From positions 124,001 to 188,000 of the forward strand of contig CAZJWC010000002.1 of NCBI GenBank assembly GCA_964550125.1: a DNA stretch of 64,000 nucleotides, in the 5' to 3' direction. Positions 33,279 to 40,942 of this stretch are shown here, piece by piece. A model generated the notes under the pieces. That model worked only from the letters and a program-made list of their open reading frames with translations. It was not told the DNA's origin and searched no databases. How positions within the stretch are numbered: the stretch's first letter is position 1; each line of letters opens with the position of its first letter. The stretch is from CAZJWC01 sp964550125 (GTDB lineage Bacteria > Bacillota > Clostridia > Christensenellales > Borkfalkiaceae). Made by a program: the position numbers and the translations under genes.

Positions 33279-35366
33279 TTATAAAACGCTAAAAAGCAAA
33301 TCTCCATATACAGGGAAGGGCCAGTATTTTGAGTCAGTTAATTGTTCCATCTCATCTGCATACTTGCGTAGATTTTCCATTTCAGGCAACACTACATCTG
33401 CAAAGAAAGTTGCCTTTTTAGATACGTCCTCAACTTCTTTTGCTTGATTAACCAGTTTTTCAAGATTTGCTACACTTTTAAGCATTTTGCTGTTTGCTTT
33501 TGATAAAGTAGCGATAAGTTCACTTTGCGTGTCGTACGATTCTTTGTCAATCTCCTTTATATATGAGGCAAGTTTGCAAAGTTCTAATAAATATTTGTTT
33601 ACAGCAGGGTAAATATCAGCCCTTGCCATATCTATCATTGTCAACGCTTCAATATTTCTAATCTTTGAGTAACTGTCAAGTAAAATTTCTGTTCTGCTTT
33701 CGATTTCACGCTTTGTATAAATATGTTGTCTTTCAAACATCTTAACGTTCTTCTCGTCAGTGTAGTGGGGTAATGCCTCGGGGGTGTCTTTGTAAATTGA
33801 AAGTCCACGCCTTTTTGCTTCTTCCGTCCACTCTGCAGAGTAGTTGTTACCATTAAAGATAATTCTCTTGTGTTCTTTTAAGGTTTTAGCAACAAGTTCG
33901 TTCAACGCTTTATCAAAATCGTCAGCCTTTTCAAGTATGTCGGCAAACTGTTCAAGTTCGTCAGCCACGATAGAGTTAAGCATAATGTTCGGGCAGGATA
34001 TTGATAGAGATGAACCTAACATCCTAAATTCAAATTTGTTTCCTGTAAAGGCAAAGGGTGAAGTTCTGTTTCTATCTGTAGTGTCTTTAGGAAGTTGGGG
34101 TAAAGTATCAACGCCAAGAGTCATAGTTTTCTTTTCGCCCGTTTCGTACTTTTCGCCACGTTCGATTGCGTTAATTATATTTTCAAGTTCATCACCAGTG
34201 TACATTGAAATGATAACGGGAGGTGCCTCGTGTCCACCCAAACGACTGTCATTGCTTGCTGTAGAAATTGAAATACGAAGTAAGTCTTGATACTCGTCAA
34301 CAGCCTTAACTACAGCAGAGAAGAATAACATAAATCTAGCGTTTTCTTGGGGAGTTTTTCCTAGATTAAATAAGTTAATTCCCGTATTTGTAGAAAGTGC
34401 CCAGTTATTGTGTTTTCCACTTCCGTTTATATTTTCAAAAGGCTTTTCGTGTAACAAGCATACCATATCGTGTTTTTGTGCAACCTTTTTCATAACTTCC
34501 ATAGTAAGTTGGTTGTTGTCGCAAGCGTTATTTACTATTGAAAAAACAGGTGCTAGTTCGTGTTGAGCAGGAGCAACTTCGTTATGCTCCGTCTTTGCAA
34601 GTATTCCAAGTTTCCAAAGTTCTTGGTCCAAGTCTTTCATAAATTCTAAAACCCTAGGTTTAATAGCACCATAGTAGTGGTCTGAAAGTTCTTGTCCCTT
34701 TGGAGGTCTTGCACCGAATAGAGTTCGACCTGTAAAAATCAAGTCCTTTCTCTTTTCCCACATCTTTTTATCGACCAAAAAGTATTCTTGTTCAGCACCA
34801 ACGGTTGCATTTACTCTAGTTGTTTCAGTGTCGCCCATAAGTCGTAAAATGCGTAGTGCCTGTTTATTTAAACTTTCCATTGAACGAAGCAAGGGTGCTT
34901 TTTTGTCAAGCACTTCTCCACTGTATGAACAAAATGCTGTAGGTATATAAAGGGTATCGTCTTTTAAAAAGGCAAATGAAGTAGGGTCCCACGCAGTGTA
35001 GCCTCTTGCTTCAAAAGTAGCACGGATTCCACCGTTTGGAAAAGAAGAAGCATCCGATTCTCCTTTAACTAATTCTTTGCCTGAAAATTCCATAATAACT
35101 CCACCATCATCAGTAGGAGAGATGAAACTATCGTGCTTTTCAGCAGTAATACCCGTCATAGGCTGGAACCAATGCGTAAAGTGTGTAGCACCCTTTGAAA
35201 TTGCCCACTCTTTCATAGCTGTCGCAACAGCGTTAGCAACTGAAAGGTCAAGCATCTTGCCTTGCTCAATAGTGTTTTTTAAAGAATTAAACACATCTTT
35301 AGGCAATCTTTCTTGCATTATTTTTTCATTAAAAACATTTTCGCCAAATATTTCAGGTATATTCAT
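33279..35366 (-). CDS. glnN: Glutamine synthetase type III
   Basis: This 695-aa enzyme makes glutamine from glutamate, ammonia and ATP. It is the large GSIII form, not the usual GlnA I. Visible features are MTGITAEKHDSFISP, GGIRATFEARGYTAWDPTSFAF, the NGSGKHNNWALST active-site loop, and DRNRTSPFAFTGNKFEFRMLGSS. The long helical C-terminal region is standard for GSIII. I chose the ATG at 35366, preceded by GTGAGGC. No nitrogen regulator is adjacent. Confidence 0.96.
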   Translation of the reverse strand: MNIPEIFGENVFNEKIMQERLPKDVFNSLKNTIEQGKMLDLSVANAVATAMKEWAISKGATHFTHWFQPMTGITAEKHDSFISPTDDGGVIMEFSGKELVKGESDASSFPNGGIRATFEARGYTAWDPTSFAFLKDDTLYIPTAFCSYSGEVLDKKAPLLRSMESLNKQALRILRLMGDTETTRVNATVGAEQEYFLVDKKMWEKRKDLIFTGRTLFGARPPKGQELSDHYYGAIKPRVLEFMKDLDQELWKLGILAKTEHNEVAPAQHELAPVFSIVNNACDNNQLTMEVMKKVAQKHDMVCLLHEKPFENINGSGKHNNWALSTNTGINLFNLGKTPQENARFMLFFSAVVKAVDEYQDLLRISISTASNDSRLGGHEAPPVIISMYTGDELENIINAIERGEKYETGEKKTMTLGVDTLPQLPKDTTDRNRTSPFAFTGNKFEFRMLGSSLSISCPNIMLNSIVADELEQFADILEKADDFDKALNELVAKTLKEHKRIIFNGNNYSAEWTEEAKRRGLSIYKDTPEALPHYTDEKNVKMFERQHIYTKREIESRTEILLDSYSKIRNIEALTMIDMARADIYPAVNKYLLELCKLASYIKEIDKESYDTQSELIATLSKANSKMLKSVANLEKLVNQAKEVEDVSKKATFFADVVLPEMENLRKYADEMEQLTDSKYWPFPVYGDLLFSVL

Positions 35367-35399
35367 ATTTTGCCTCACAATAAATTTTATTCCACAATA

Positions 35400-35429
35400 A
35401 TAATACTTTATTTTGTAGTTCGTTGTCAA
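35400..35429 (-). promoter_or_regulatory. Promoter for glnN
   Basis: Minus-strand TTGACA (35424-35429), 18 bp, TATTAT (35400-35405). Confidence 0.7.
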
Positions 35430-35526
35430 TTACTTTAATAAATTTTGAGTTAACTTTAAAAAATGTTAAATTTAAAAGGTAATTGTGTTTAAGTAAAAAT
35501 ACGGATATTTTTTCTCCTTTTAAATA

Positions 35527-35555
35527 TTGACAATGTGATTGTTTAGTGATAAAAT
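35527..35555 (+). promoter_or_regulatory. Promoter for the 73-aa membrane protein
   Basis: TTGACA (35527-35532), 17 bp, TAAAAT (35550-35555). Confidence 0.75.
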
Positions 35556-35609
35556 AAAAAAGTAGTTTACTACAAATTTCATTTATAATTTTTGGAGGAA
35601 AATTTTACT

Positions 35610-35831
35610 ATGGCTACTAAAAAAGATTACTTTGGCTTAAGTTATATCGTAAGTGTAATTTTTGCAATCATCCCTGTAACTGCTTGGTTATTTGGTGCAA
35701 TCACTCGTTTTTCTGAGGGAAAAATCCTTGCTGGAATTATTCGTTTAATCGGTTTAGGTTTTATCCTTTGGGTTATTGACTTAATTTTAATGATTGTTAG
35801 TCATCACATTTTAAGACTTTTAAACTGCTAA
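35610..35831 (+). CDS. Small two-helix membrane protein, unknown function
   Basis: This 73-aa protein has two hydrophobic segments (about 12-31 and 43-63) separated by an RFSEGKILAG turn. The ATG at 35610 follows GGAGG by 11 bases. It is a single-gene unit with a strong promoter and a perfect terminator, set between two minus-strand operons. Its size and regulation resemble the 102-aa protein at 6,940, but I see no sequence relation. Function unknown. Confidence 0.8.
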   Translation: MATKKDYFGLSYIVSVIFAIIPVTAWLFGAITRFSEGKILAGIIRLIGLGFILWVIDLILMIVSHHILRLLNC

Positions 35832-35851
35832 AATCAAAAATGAAATTAAAA

Positions 35852-35880
35852 AAAACGCAACTTTACAGGTTGCGTTTTTT
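35852..35880. terminator. Bidirectional terminator, small membrane gene and dinB
   Basis: AAAACGCAAC/GTTGCGTTTT with T-tracts on both sides; it ends the plus-strand gene and abuts the dinB stop on minus. Confidence 0.9.
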
Positions 35881-37148
35881 TATTCGTCAAAGTATTCGTC
35901 CGTTCTAGCAATAAAATCTGCAGGTTTATTATTGTGTTCAAGTCTATCGTCTTTAATGTTGATTATCTTTTCGTTTTCTTTTAATACAACGGCTCGCTGT
36001 AATTTTTCAAAGCCGTGTTTCCTTCTTATATTTTCAATAGTTTCTTCAACTTTTTTCTTTTTTTCGTAATTTCCTGAAAAATTATCAATAGTCATTTGTT
36101 CAAATTTTCCTTCAAAATTGTTTACACAAATGCCTATCATCCTAACTTTTTTGGTAGGAGTATAATTTCTTTTATAAAGTTCGAAGCAAGCAGTTGCTAT
36201 TTCACCACAAAGTGTAGTTGGACGTATTTGTTTTTGCCAGTTGTATACCTTTAAATTATCGTCTTTAATAGTCAAACGAACTGTTTTTGCGTTTCCCAGT
36301 CCTGACTCTTTCAACCTTGAAACCACACTCTCTGCAACTATGTAAATTAGTCTTTTTACTTCGTCGTCTCCACAAACGTCCTCAAAATAGGTCATTGAAT
36401 TGCTTATTGATTTGCTTTCTTCAAGTTCGTTTAAATTTTTAACGGGTGATTCGTCCAAACCTCTCGCATAGGAGAGTAAAGTAGTTGCATTTTTGCCAAG
36501 TCGTGCGTGTAAAAGTTCGTCATCGCAATTTGCAAGGTCACCTATTTTTTTTATTCCTATTGAGTGCAAAAACTCTTTTGTTTTTTTGCCAACAAATAGC
36601 AGGTACTCTACTTGTAGAGGGTATACAATATCTTTGTAGTTAGTTTTATCTATAACTGTAATAGCGTCTGGTTTTTTATAGTCTGAACCTAGTTTTGCAA
36701 AAACTTTGTTAAAACTCACACCTATTGATACGGTCAGTCCCGTTTCCTCTTTTACCTCTTTTCGTATACGCTCTGCAATCGTTTTTCCATCTCCAAAAAT
36801 GCCACTATGTGTTACGTCAAGCCAGCACTCGTCAATTCCAAAAGGCTCTATCTCGTCAGTATATCTTTCATAAATTTGCCTAACTTTTGTAGAGTATTTT
36901 AAGTATTCATCAATTCTTACATTTAAGATAATTAGGTCGGGACATTTTTCTTTTGCCTCCCAAATAACATCTCCCGTCTTAACCCCAAACTTTTTAGCTT
37001 CATCACTTTTGGCAAGGACTATTCCATGCCTTAATTTAGGGTTGCCACAAACGGCAATAGGTTTTCCTGCAAGGTCGGGATTTAATACCCTTTCAACACT
37101 TGCATAAAAATTATTTAAATCTGAATGTAAAATAACTCTATCACTCAT
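35880..37148 (-). CDS. dinB: DNA polymerase IV (Y-family)
   Basis: This 422-aa error-prone polymerase copies past DNA lesions. The catalytic residues sit in HSDLNNFYASVE (D10) and FGIDECWLDV (D106, E107), and the SIGVSFNKVFAKLGSDYKKPDA palm segment is typical. The C-terminal little-finger domain runs to about 350 and is followed by a polar tail. It is the last gene of rnj-trmR-trhP-dinB, starting two bases after trhP. I see no LexA-like operator near it, so SOS control is not evident. Confidence 0.95.
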   Translation of the reverse strand: MSDRVILHSDLNNFYASVERVLNPDLAGKPIAVCGNPKLRHGIVLAKSDEAKKFGVKTGDVIWEAKEKCPDLIILNVRIDEYLKYSTKVRQIYERYTDEIEPFGIDECWLDVTHSGIFGDGKTIAERIRKEVKEETGLTVSIGVSFNKVFAKLGSDYKKPDAITVIDKTNYKDIVYPLQVEYLLFVGKKTKEFLHSIGIKKIGDLANCDDELLHARLGKNATTLLSYARGLDESPVKNLNELEESKSISNSMTYFEDVCGDDEVKRLIYIVAESVVSRLKESGLGNAKTVRLTIKDDNLKVYNWQKQIRPTTLCGEIATACFELYKRNYTPTKKVRMIGICVNNFEGKFEQMTIDNFSGNYEKKKKVEETIENIRRKHGFEKLQRAVVLKENEKIINIKDDRLEHNNKPADFIARTDEYFDE

Positions 37149-37150
37149 AA

Positions 37151-38362
37151 TTATTCTCTACGAAGCAAATCTCCCTCTTTTAAAGGGTAATCACACTTTA
37201 TTTTATAAATTGCTTGTACAAGTTTTGCGTCATCACAAGGCTTGTCCTTTTCGTCAAACATTTCGTCTATGATAAATGACTTTTTAAAATTATCATCAGG
37301 ACTTAAAATTTGAAGTTTATCTCCCTTTCTAAACCTGTTTCTCATTTGCACGAAGATATAGCCATTTTCACTTTTAATAACGTTTGCAATATATTCGCAC
37401 GCACCTTTAACCTGGGTGTTGTCATAACTTAATGTATCATCATTTTCGCCAAACATATAAGCTGTTGTATAATCTCTATGTGCTGCGTTTTTAAGTTCAG
37501 TCTCAATTTCTTTTGAAAGAGGTTTTCCCTCATAGTACTCGTCAATAGCACGCCTATATGCGTTTACTACCGTTGCTAGATAGTATTCGCTTTTCATCCT
37601 ACCTTCAATTTTAAAGGAAACTACACCACTGTTTGCAAGTTCAAGTAGGTGTGCTGACATATTCAAGTCCTTGCTGTTTAAAATGTAAGTCCCTCTCTCG
37701 TCCTCCTCAATGGGATAATACTCACTGCCGTATTTTTCGTGTTCTTTTTTGCGAAGTTCATATTCCCACCTACACGCCTGAACGCACTCACCCCTATTAG
37801 AGTTTCTTCCTGTAAAGTAATTTGAAAGTAAACATCTTCCACTATAAGATATGCACATTGCTCCGTGAACAAAAGCCTCAAGTTCAATATTAGGACAAAA
37901 TTCGTGTATTTCCTCAATTTCTTTCAAGGATAATTCTCTGGCAAGCACTACCCTTGTAGCACCTTGCTCTCCCCAAAACTTAACGGCATATTTATTAGTT
38001 GTGTTTGCCTGTGTTGAGATGTGAATATTCAAATTTGGTGCAACCTCTCTAATTGCAAAAAATACACCGGGGTCAGAAACAAGTACAGCGTCAACCCCTA
38101 TTTTTTCAAGTTTCATTGCGTACTGTTTAAGTTCGGCAAAATCATCATTCTTTGCGTAAATGTTTAGCGTAACATATATCTTTTTGTTTATTGAGTGGGC
38201 AAGTTTAAGTCCTTCCTCTAGTTCCTCTAATGAAAAATTATCAGCATAAGAGCGTAATGAAAAGTTTTTTCCACCAAGATAAACGGCATCAGCACCAAAG
38301 TATAATGCAGTTTTTAGTTTTGAAAGATTGCCAGCAGGGGCTAAAAGTTCTACTTTATTCAT
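37151..38362 (-). CDS. trhP: U32 family protein, probable tRNA 5-hydroxyuridine synthase
   Basis: The 403-aa protein is a peptidase U32 family member: LLAPAGNLSKLKTALYFGADAVYLGGKNFSLR at the start, FVHGAMCISYSGRCLLSNYFTGRNSNRGECVQACRW in the middle and KIEGRMKSEYYLATVV after it. Despite the name, homologues TrhP/RlhA hydroxylate RNA. In B. subtilis TrhP proteins make ho5U34 in tRNA, which TrmR methylates to mo5U. Here trmR lies 11 bases upstream, which supports the same pathway. A cysteine-rich segment (ISYSGRC to VQAC) may hold an iron-sulfur cluster. Confidence 0.87.
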   Translation of the reverse strand: MNKVELLAPAGNLSKLKTALYFGADAVYLGGKNFSLRSYADNFSLEELEEGLKLAHSINKKIYVTLNIYAKNDDFAELKQYAMKLEKIGVDAVLVSDPGVFFAIREVAPNLNIHISTQANTTNKYAVKFWGEQGATRVVLARELSLKEIEEIHEFCPNIELEAFVHGAMCISYSGRCLLSNYFTGRNSNRGECVQACRWEYELRKKEHEKYGSEYYPIEEDERGTYILNSKDLNMSAHLLELANSGVVSFKIEGRMKSEYYLATVVNAYRRAIDEYYEGKPLSKEIETELKNAAHRDYTTAYMFGENDDTLSYDNTQVKGACEYIANVIKSENGYIFVQMRNRFRKGDKLQILSPDDNFKKSFIIDEMFDEKDKPCDDAKLVQAIYKIKCDYPLKEGDLLRRE

Positions 38363-38373
38363 AATATTCCTTT

Positions 38374-38991
38374 TTAAAGTTTTATTGAAAGTGCCACGCC
38401 TTCTCCTACGTTTAGCACGCTTGTAATAAGTTCATCATCATCGCAAACTGCGTCAATATATCTTCTTATTTTCTCAACGAAGGCCTTTCTTTTGGGGGGA
38501 GTTTCAACCTCTCCACTTACATATCCGTATAAAAGCACATCGTCTGCGAAAAGCACCCCTCCCTTAACCAAAAGTTTTTTTAAGGTTGGCAAATATTTAA
38601 TATATTGTGCTTTAGGTCCGTCTAAAAATATAAAGTCATATTTGTTTTCAAGGGAAGTAATAATTTCACCTGCATCTCCAAGAAGTTGAGTTACTCTGTC
38701 AGTAAGTTCAAACTTTTCAAAGTTAATTTTTGCCCTTTCAAATTCACTCTCGTTCAATTCTATGGTTGTTAAAGATGAGTTCGGTGCTTGCATTAGCATA
38801 GCAATACCTGATAAGCCCTCTGCAGTACCTATTTCAAGTATGTTAGTAGGTTGTTTCATTTCAAGCATTAAGGCTAAAAAGTTTAAAGTTTCTCCGTCAG
38901 TTACGGGTATTCCTCTTGAAAGTGCCTCATCACGCATCTCTAATATTTTTTTGTCAACTTTTTGTTTAACTAAATTTTTTGTAAATTCCAT
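38374..38991 (-). CDS. trmR: tRNA 5-hydroxyuridine methyltransferase (O-methyltransferase family)
   Basis: The 205-aa class I methyltransferase has the SAM loop ILEIGTAEG at 51-59, an acidic residue at the end of the next strand (TTIELNE), and FIFLDGPKAQY and GGVLFADDVL in the later strands. It matches B. subtilis TrmR (YrrM), which methylates ho5U34 of tRNA. Its position beside trhP supports this over a generic catechol-type O-methyltransferase. It begins five bases after rnj with no clear ribosome site, so translation is probably coupled. Confidence 0.85.
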   Translation of the reverse strand: MEFTKNLVKQKVDKKILEMRDEALSRGIPVTDGETLNFLALMLEMKQPTNILEIGTAEGLSGIAMLMQAPNSSLTTIELNESEFERAKINFEKFELTDRVTQLLGDAGEIITSLENKYDFIFLDGPKAQYIKYLPTLKKLLVKGGVLFADDVLLYGYVSGEVETPPKRKAFVEKIRRYIDAVCDDDELITSVLNVGEGVALSIKL

Positions 38992-38996
38992 TTTTT

Positions 38997-40859
38997 TTAA
39001 GTATCTAAAACGATAGGCACAATCATAGGTGCTTGTCTTGTCTTTTTGTATAGGTAATTTTTAAGTTGTTTTCTAATTCGTCTTGAAAGGTCGTTTATAT
39101 CGTCAGGACTGTTATACATCTTTGCTTGTACTTCCCTTTCAATTATACCTTTCATATCGGCAATATAGTTTTTCTCCTCGTTCCAAACTATGCCTTTAGT
39201 TACTATTTCAATATCGCCCAGGATTGAACTGCTGTCAAGTGAAACCCCAACTACACATACACATACACCGTCTTCGGCAAGTTGTTTTCTATCTCTTAAT
39301 ACTACGCTGTCCTCTCCGTCTTCAATGTTACTTCCGTCTACAAGTTTTGAACCTGCCTCAATGTTCTCAACTCTTTTTAAACTTTTTGAGGTAAGTTCAA
39401 AAGTGTTTCCTATTTCAGCAATAAGAGTGTTACTCTCCCTCATACCTAAAGAGTGTGCAAGTTCGCAATGTCTTTTTAAATGTCTGTATTCGCCGTGAAT
39501 AGGTACAAAATATTTAGGCTTTAAAAGACTGTGTAAAATTTTAAGTTCCTCTCCACAAGCGTGTCCTGATACGTGAATTTTTTCCAATGATTCATAAACA
39601 ACTTTTGCACCCTTTCGGTATAAATTATTGATAACTCTGTAAATCATTTTTTCATTACCTGGGATAGGATTTGCTGAAATTATTACAGTATCGTTATCTC
39701 CTATAACTACTTTGTTAAAATCACCTGAAGCCATCCTTGTGAGTGCACTCATCGCTTCTCCTTGACTTCCGGTAGATATTATTACTAATTCCTTGTCAAA
39801 ATAGTTTTTAATTTTGTCTATGTCAATCAAAGTGTCCTCAGGTATAGTTATCTCACCTATTTTTTGCGATGCTTCTACAACATTGAGCATACTTCTACCT
39901 GAAAGAGCAACCTTTCTTTTATGTGCCTTTGCAATATCAAAAATTTGTTGTATTCTGTGTACATTTGATGCAAAAGTTGCAACAATTATTCTTCGGTCAG
40001 TATTCTCGTTGAATAAATGTTCAAAAGTTGTTCTAACAACCGTTTCACTCATTGTATAGCCTTGTCTTTCAACATTGGTTGATTCTGCCATAAGTAGTAA
40101 AACACCTTCATTGCCTAGTTGGGCAAGTCTAGTAAGGTCAATAGGGTCGCCCTCAACTGGCGTCATATCAATCTTAAAGTCCCCACTGTGATAAATCAAG
40201 CCTTGAGGGGTTCTAATGGCTAATCCTAACGAACCAGGGATAGAGTGGTTTACATTTACAAGTTCAACATCAAAAGTACCAAGTTTTAGCCTTTCTCCAG
40301 GCTTAACCGTTTTCATCTTAGCGTTGTTAATTCTGTTTTCACGCAATTTGTTATCAACTAGAGCTAAAGTTAGTTTTGTTCCGTATAAGGTAGGCATACC
40401 TAAATCTTTAATAATGTAAGGTATACCACCTATGTGGTCCTCATGTCCGTGTGTTAAAATGACACCTTTAATTTTCTTTTTATTTTTCATAAGAAAACTT
40501 GCGTCTGGAATAACAAGGTCAATGCCGTGCATTTGTTCGTCTGGGAATATTAAGCCAACATCAACAATAATTATCTCATTGTTGCACTCAAAAGCAGTCA
40601 TATTTTTCCCAATTTCACCTACGCCACCTAAAAAGTAAATTCTAACGGGTGATTGCTTTTTATTATTTTTAGCGTTAACTTTTCCTTTTTTGCTGTTTGT
40701 TTTCTGCTCTGTCTTTTTGACTGTTGTTTTTGTTTCTTCATTTAAAACAGGTTGTTTTTTCTTTTGTGGATTATTCTTTTTTTTGGGGGTTGAAGCAGGT
40801 CTAAAAGTTCGTTTTGCAACCAACTTTTTTTCTCCATTTTCAGTTAAATTTTCTTGCAT
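38997..40859 (-). CDS. rnjA: Ribonuclease J
   Basis: This 620-aa metallo-beta-lactamase/beta-CASP enzyme is a 5'-3' exo- and endoribonuclease central to mRNA turnover and rRNA processing in Bacillota. The zinc motif HGHEDH is at 137-142, the start of the core is GGVGEIGKNMTAFE, and ISANPIPGNEK, HVSGHACGEELK and PKYFVPIHGEYRHL follow. Unlike B. subtilis RNase J (about 555 aa) it has a lysine-rich, disordered N-terminal tail of about 70 residues, likely an RNA- or ribosome-binding arm. It heads the rnj-trmR-trhP-dinB operon. Confidence 0.96.
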   Translation of the reverse strand: MQENLTENGEKKLVAKRTFRPASTPKKKNNPQKKKQPVLNEETKTTVKKTEQKTNSKKGKVNAKNNKKQSPVRIYFLGGVGEIGKNMTAFECNNEIIIVDVGLIFPDEQMHGIDLVIPDASFLMKNKKKIKGVILTHGHEDHIGGIPYIIKDLGMPTLYGTKLTLALVDNKLRENRINNAKMKTVKPGERLKLGTFDVELVNVNHSIPGSLGLAIRTPQGLIYHSGDFKIDMTPVEGDPIDLTRLAQLGNEGVLLLMAESTNVERQGYTMSETVVRTTFEHLFNENTDRRIIVATFASNVHRIQQIFDIAKAHKRKVALSGRSMLNVVEASQKIGEITIPEDTLIDIDKIKNYFDKELVIISTGSQGEAMSALTRMASGDFNKVVIGDNDTVIISANPIPGNEKMIYRVINNLYRKGAKVVYESLEKIHVSGHACGEELKILHSLLKPKYFVPIHGEYRHLKRHCELAHSLGMRESNTLIAEIGNTFELTSKSLKRVENIEAGSKLVDGSNIEDGEDSVVLRDRKQLAEDGVCVCVVGVSLDSSSILGDIEIVTKGIVWNEEKNYIADMKGIIEREVQAKMYNSPDDINDLSRRIRKQLKNYLYKKTRQAPMIVPIVLDT

Positions 40860-40876
40860 ATATTCTCCATAAAATT

Positions 40877-40905
40877 TATTTATAAACGAGATTAAGGGCT
40901 GTCAA
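40877..40905 (-). promoter_or_regulatory. Promoter for rnj, -35 box inside an upstream hairpin
   Basis: Minus-strand TTGACA (40900-40905), 17 bp, TAAATA (40877-40882). The -35 box overlaps the loop and 3' arm of the terminator-like hairpin at 40894-40915. Confidence 0.5.
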
Positions 40906-40915
40906 AACAGCCCTT
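40894..40915 (-). terminator. Hairpin after the coiled-coil gene
   Basis: Minus-strand AAGGGCTGT/ACAGCCCTT, a 9-bp perfect stem with TTTG loop, but no T-tract follows. It may be a weak terminator or an RNA-stability element. Confidence 0.5.
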
Positions 40916-40942
40916 ATCCTATAATTCTTCATTAGTTTTATT

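Noticed and set aside
33844..34290. 148-codon frame antisense to glnN
   Set aside because: Fully inside a conserved gene, with no promoter or ribosome site.
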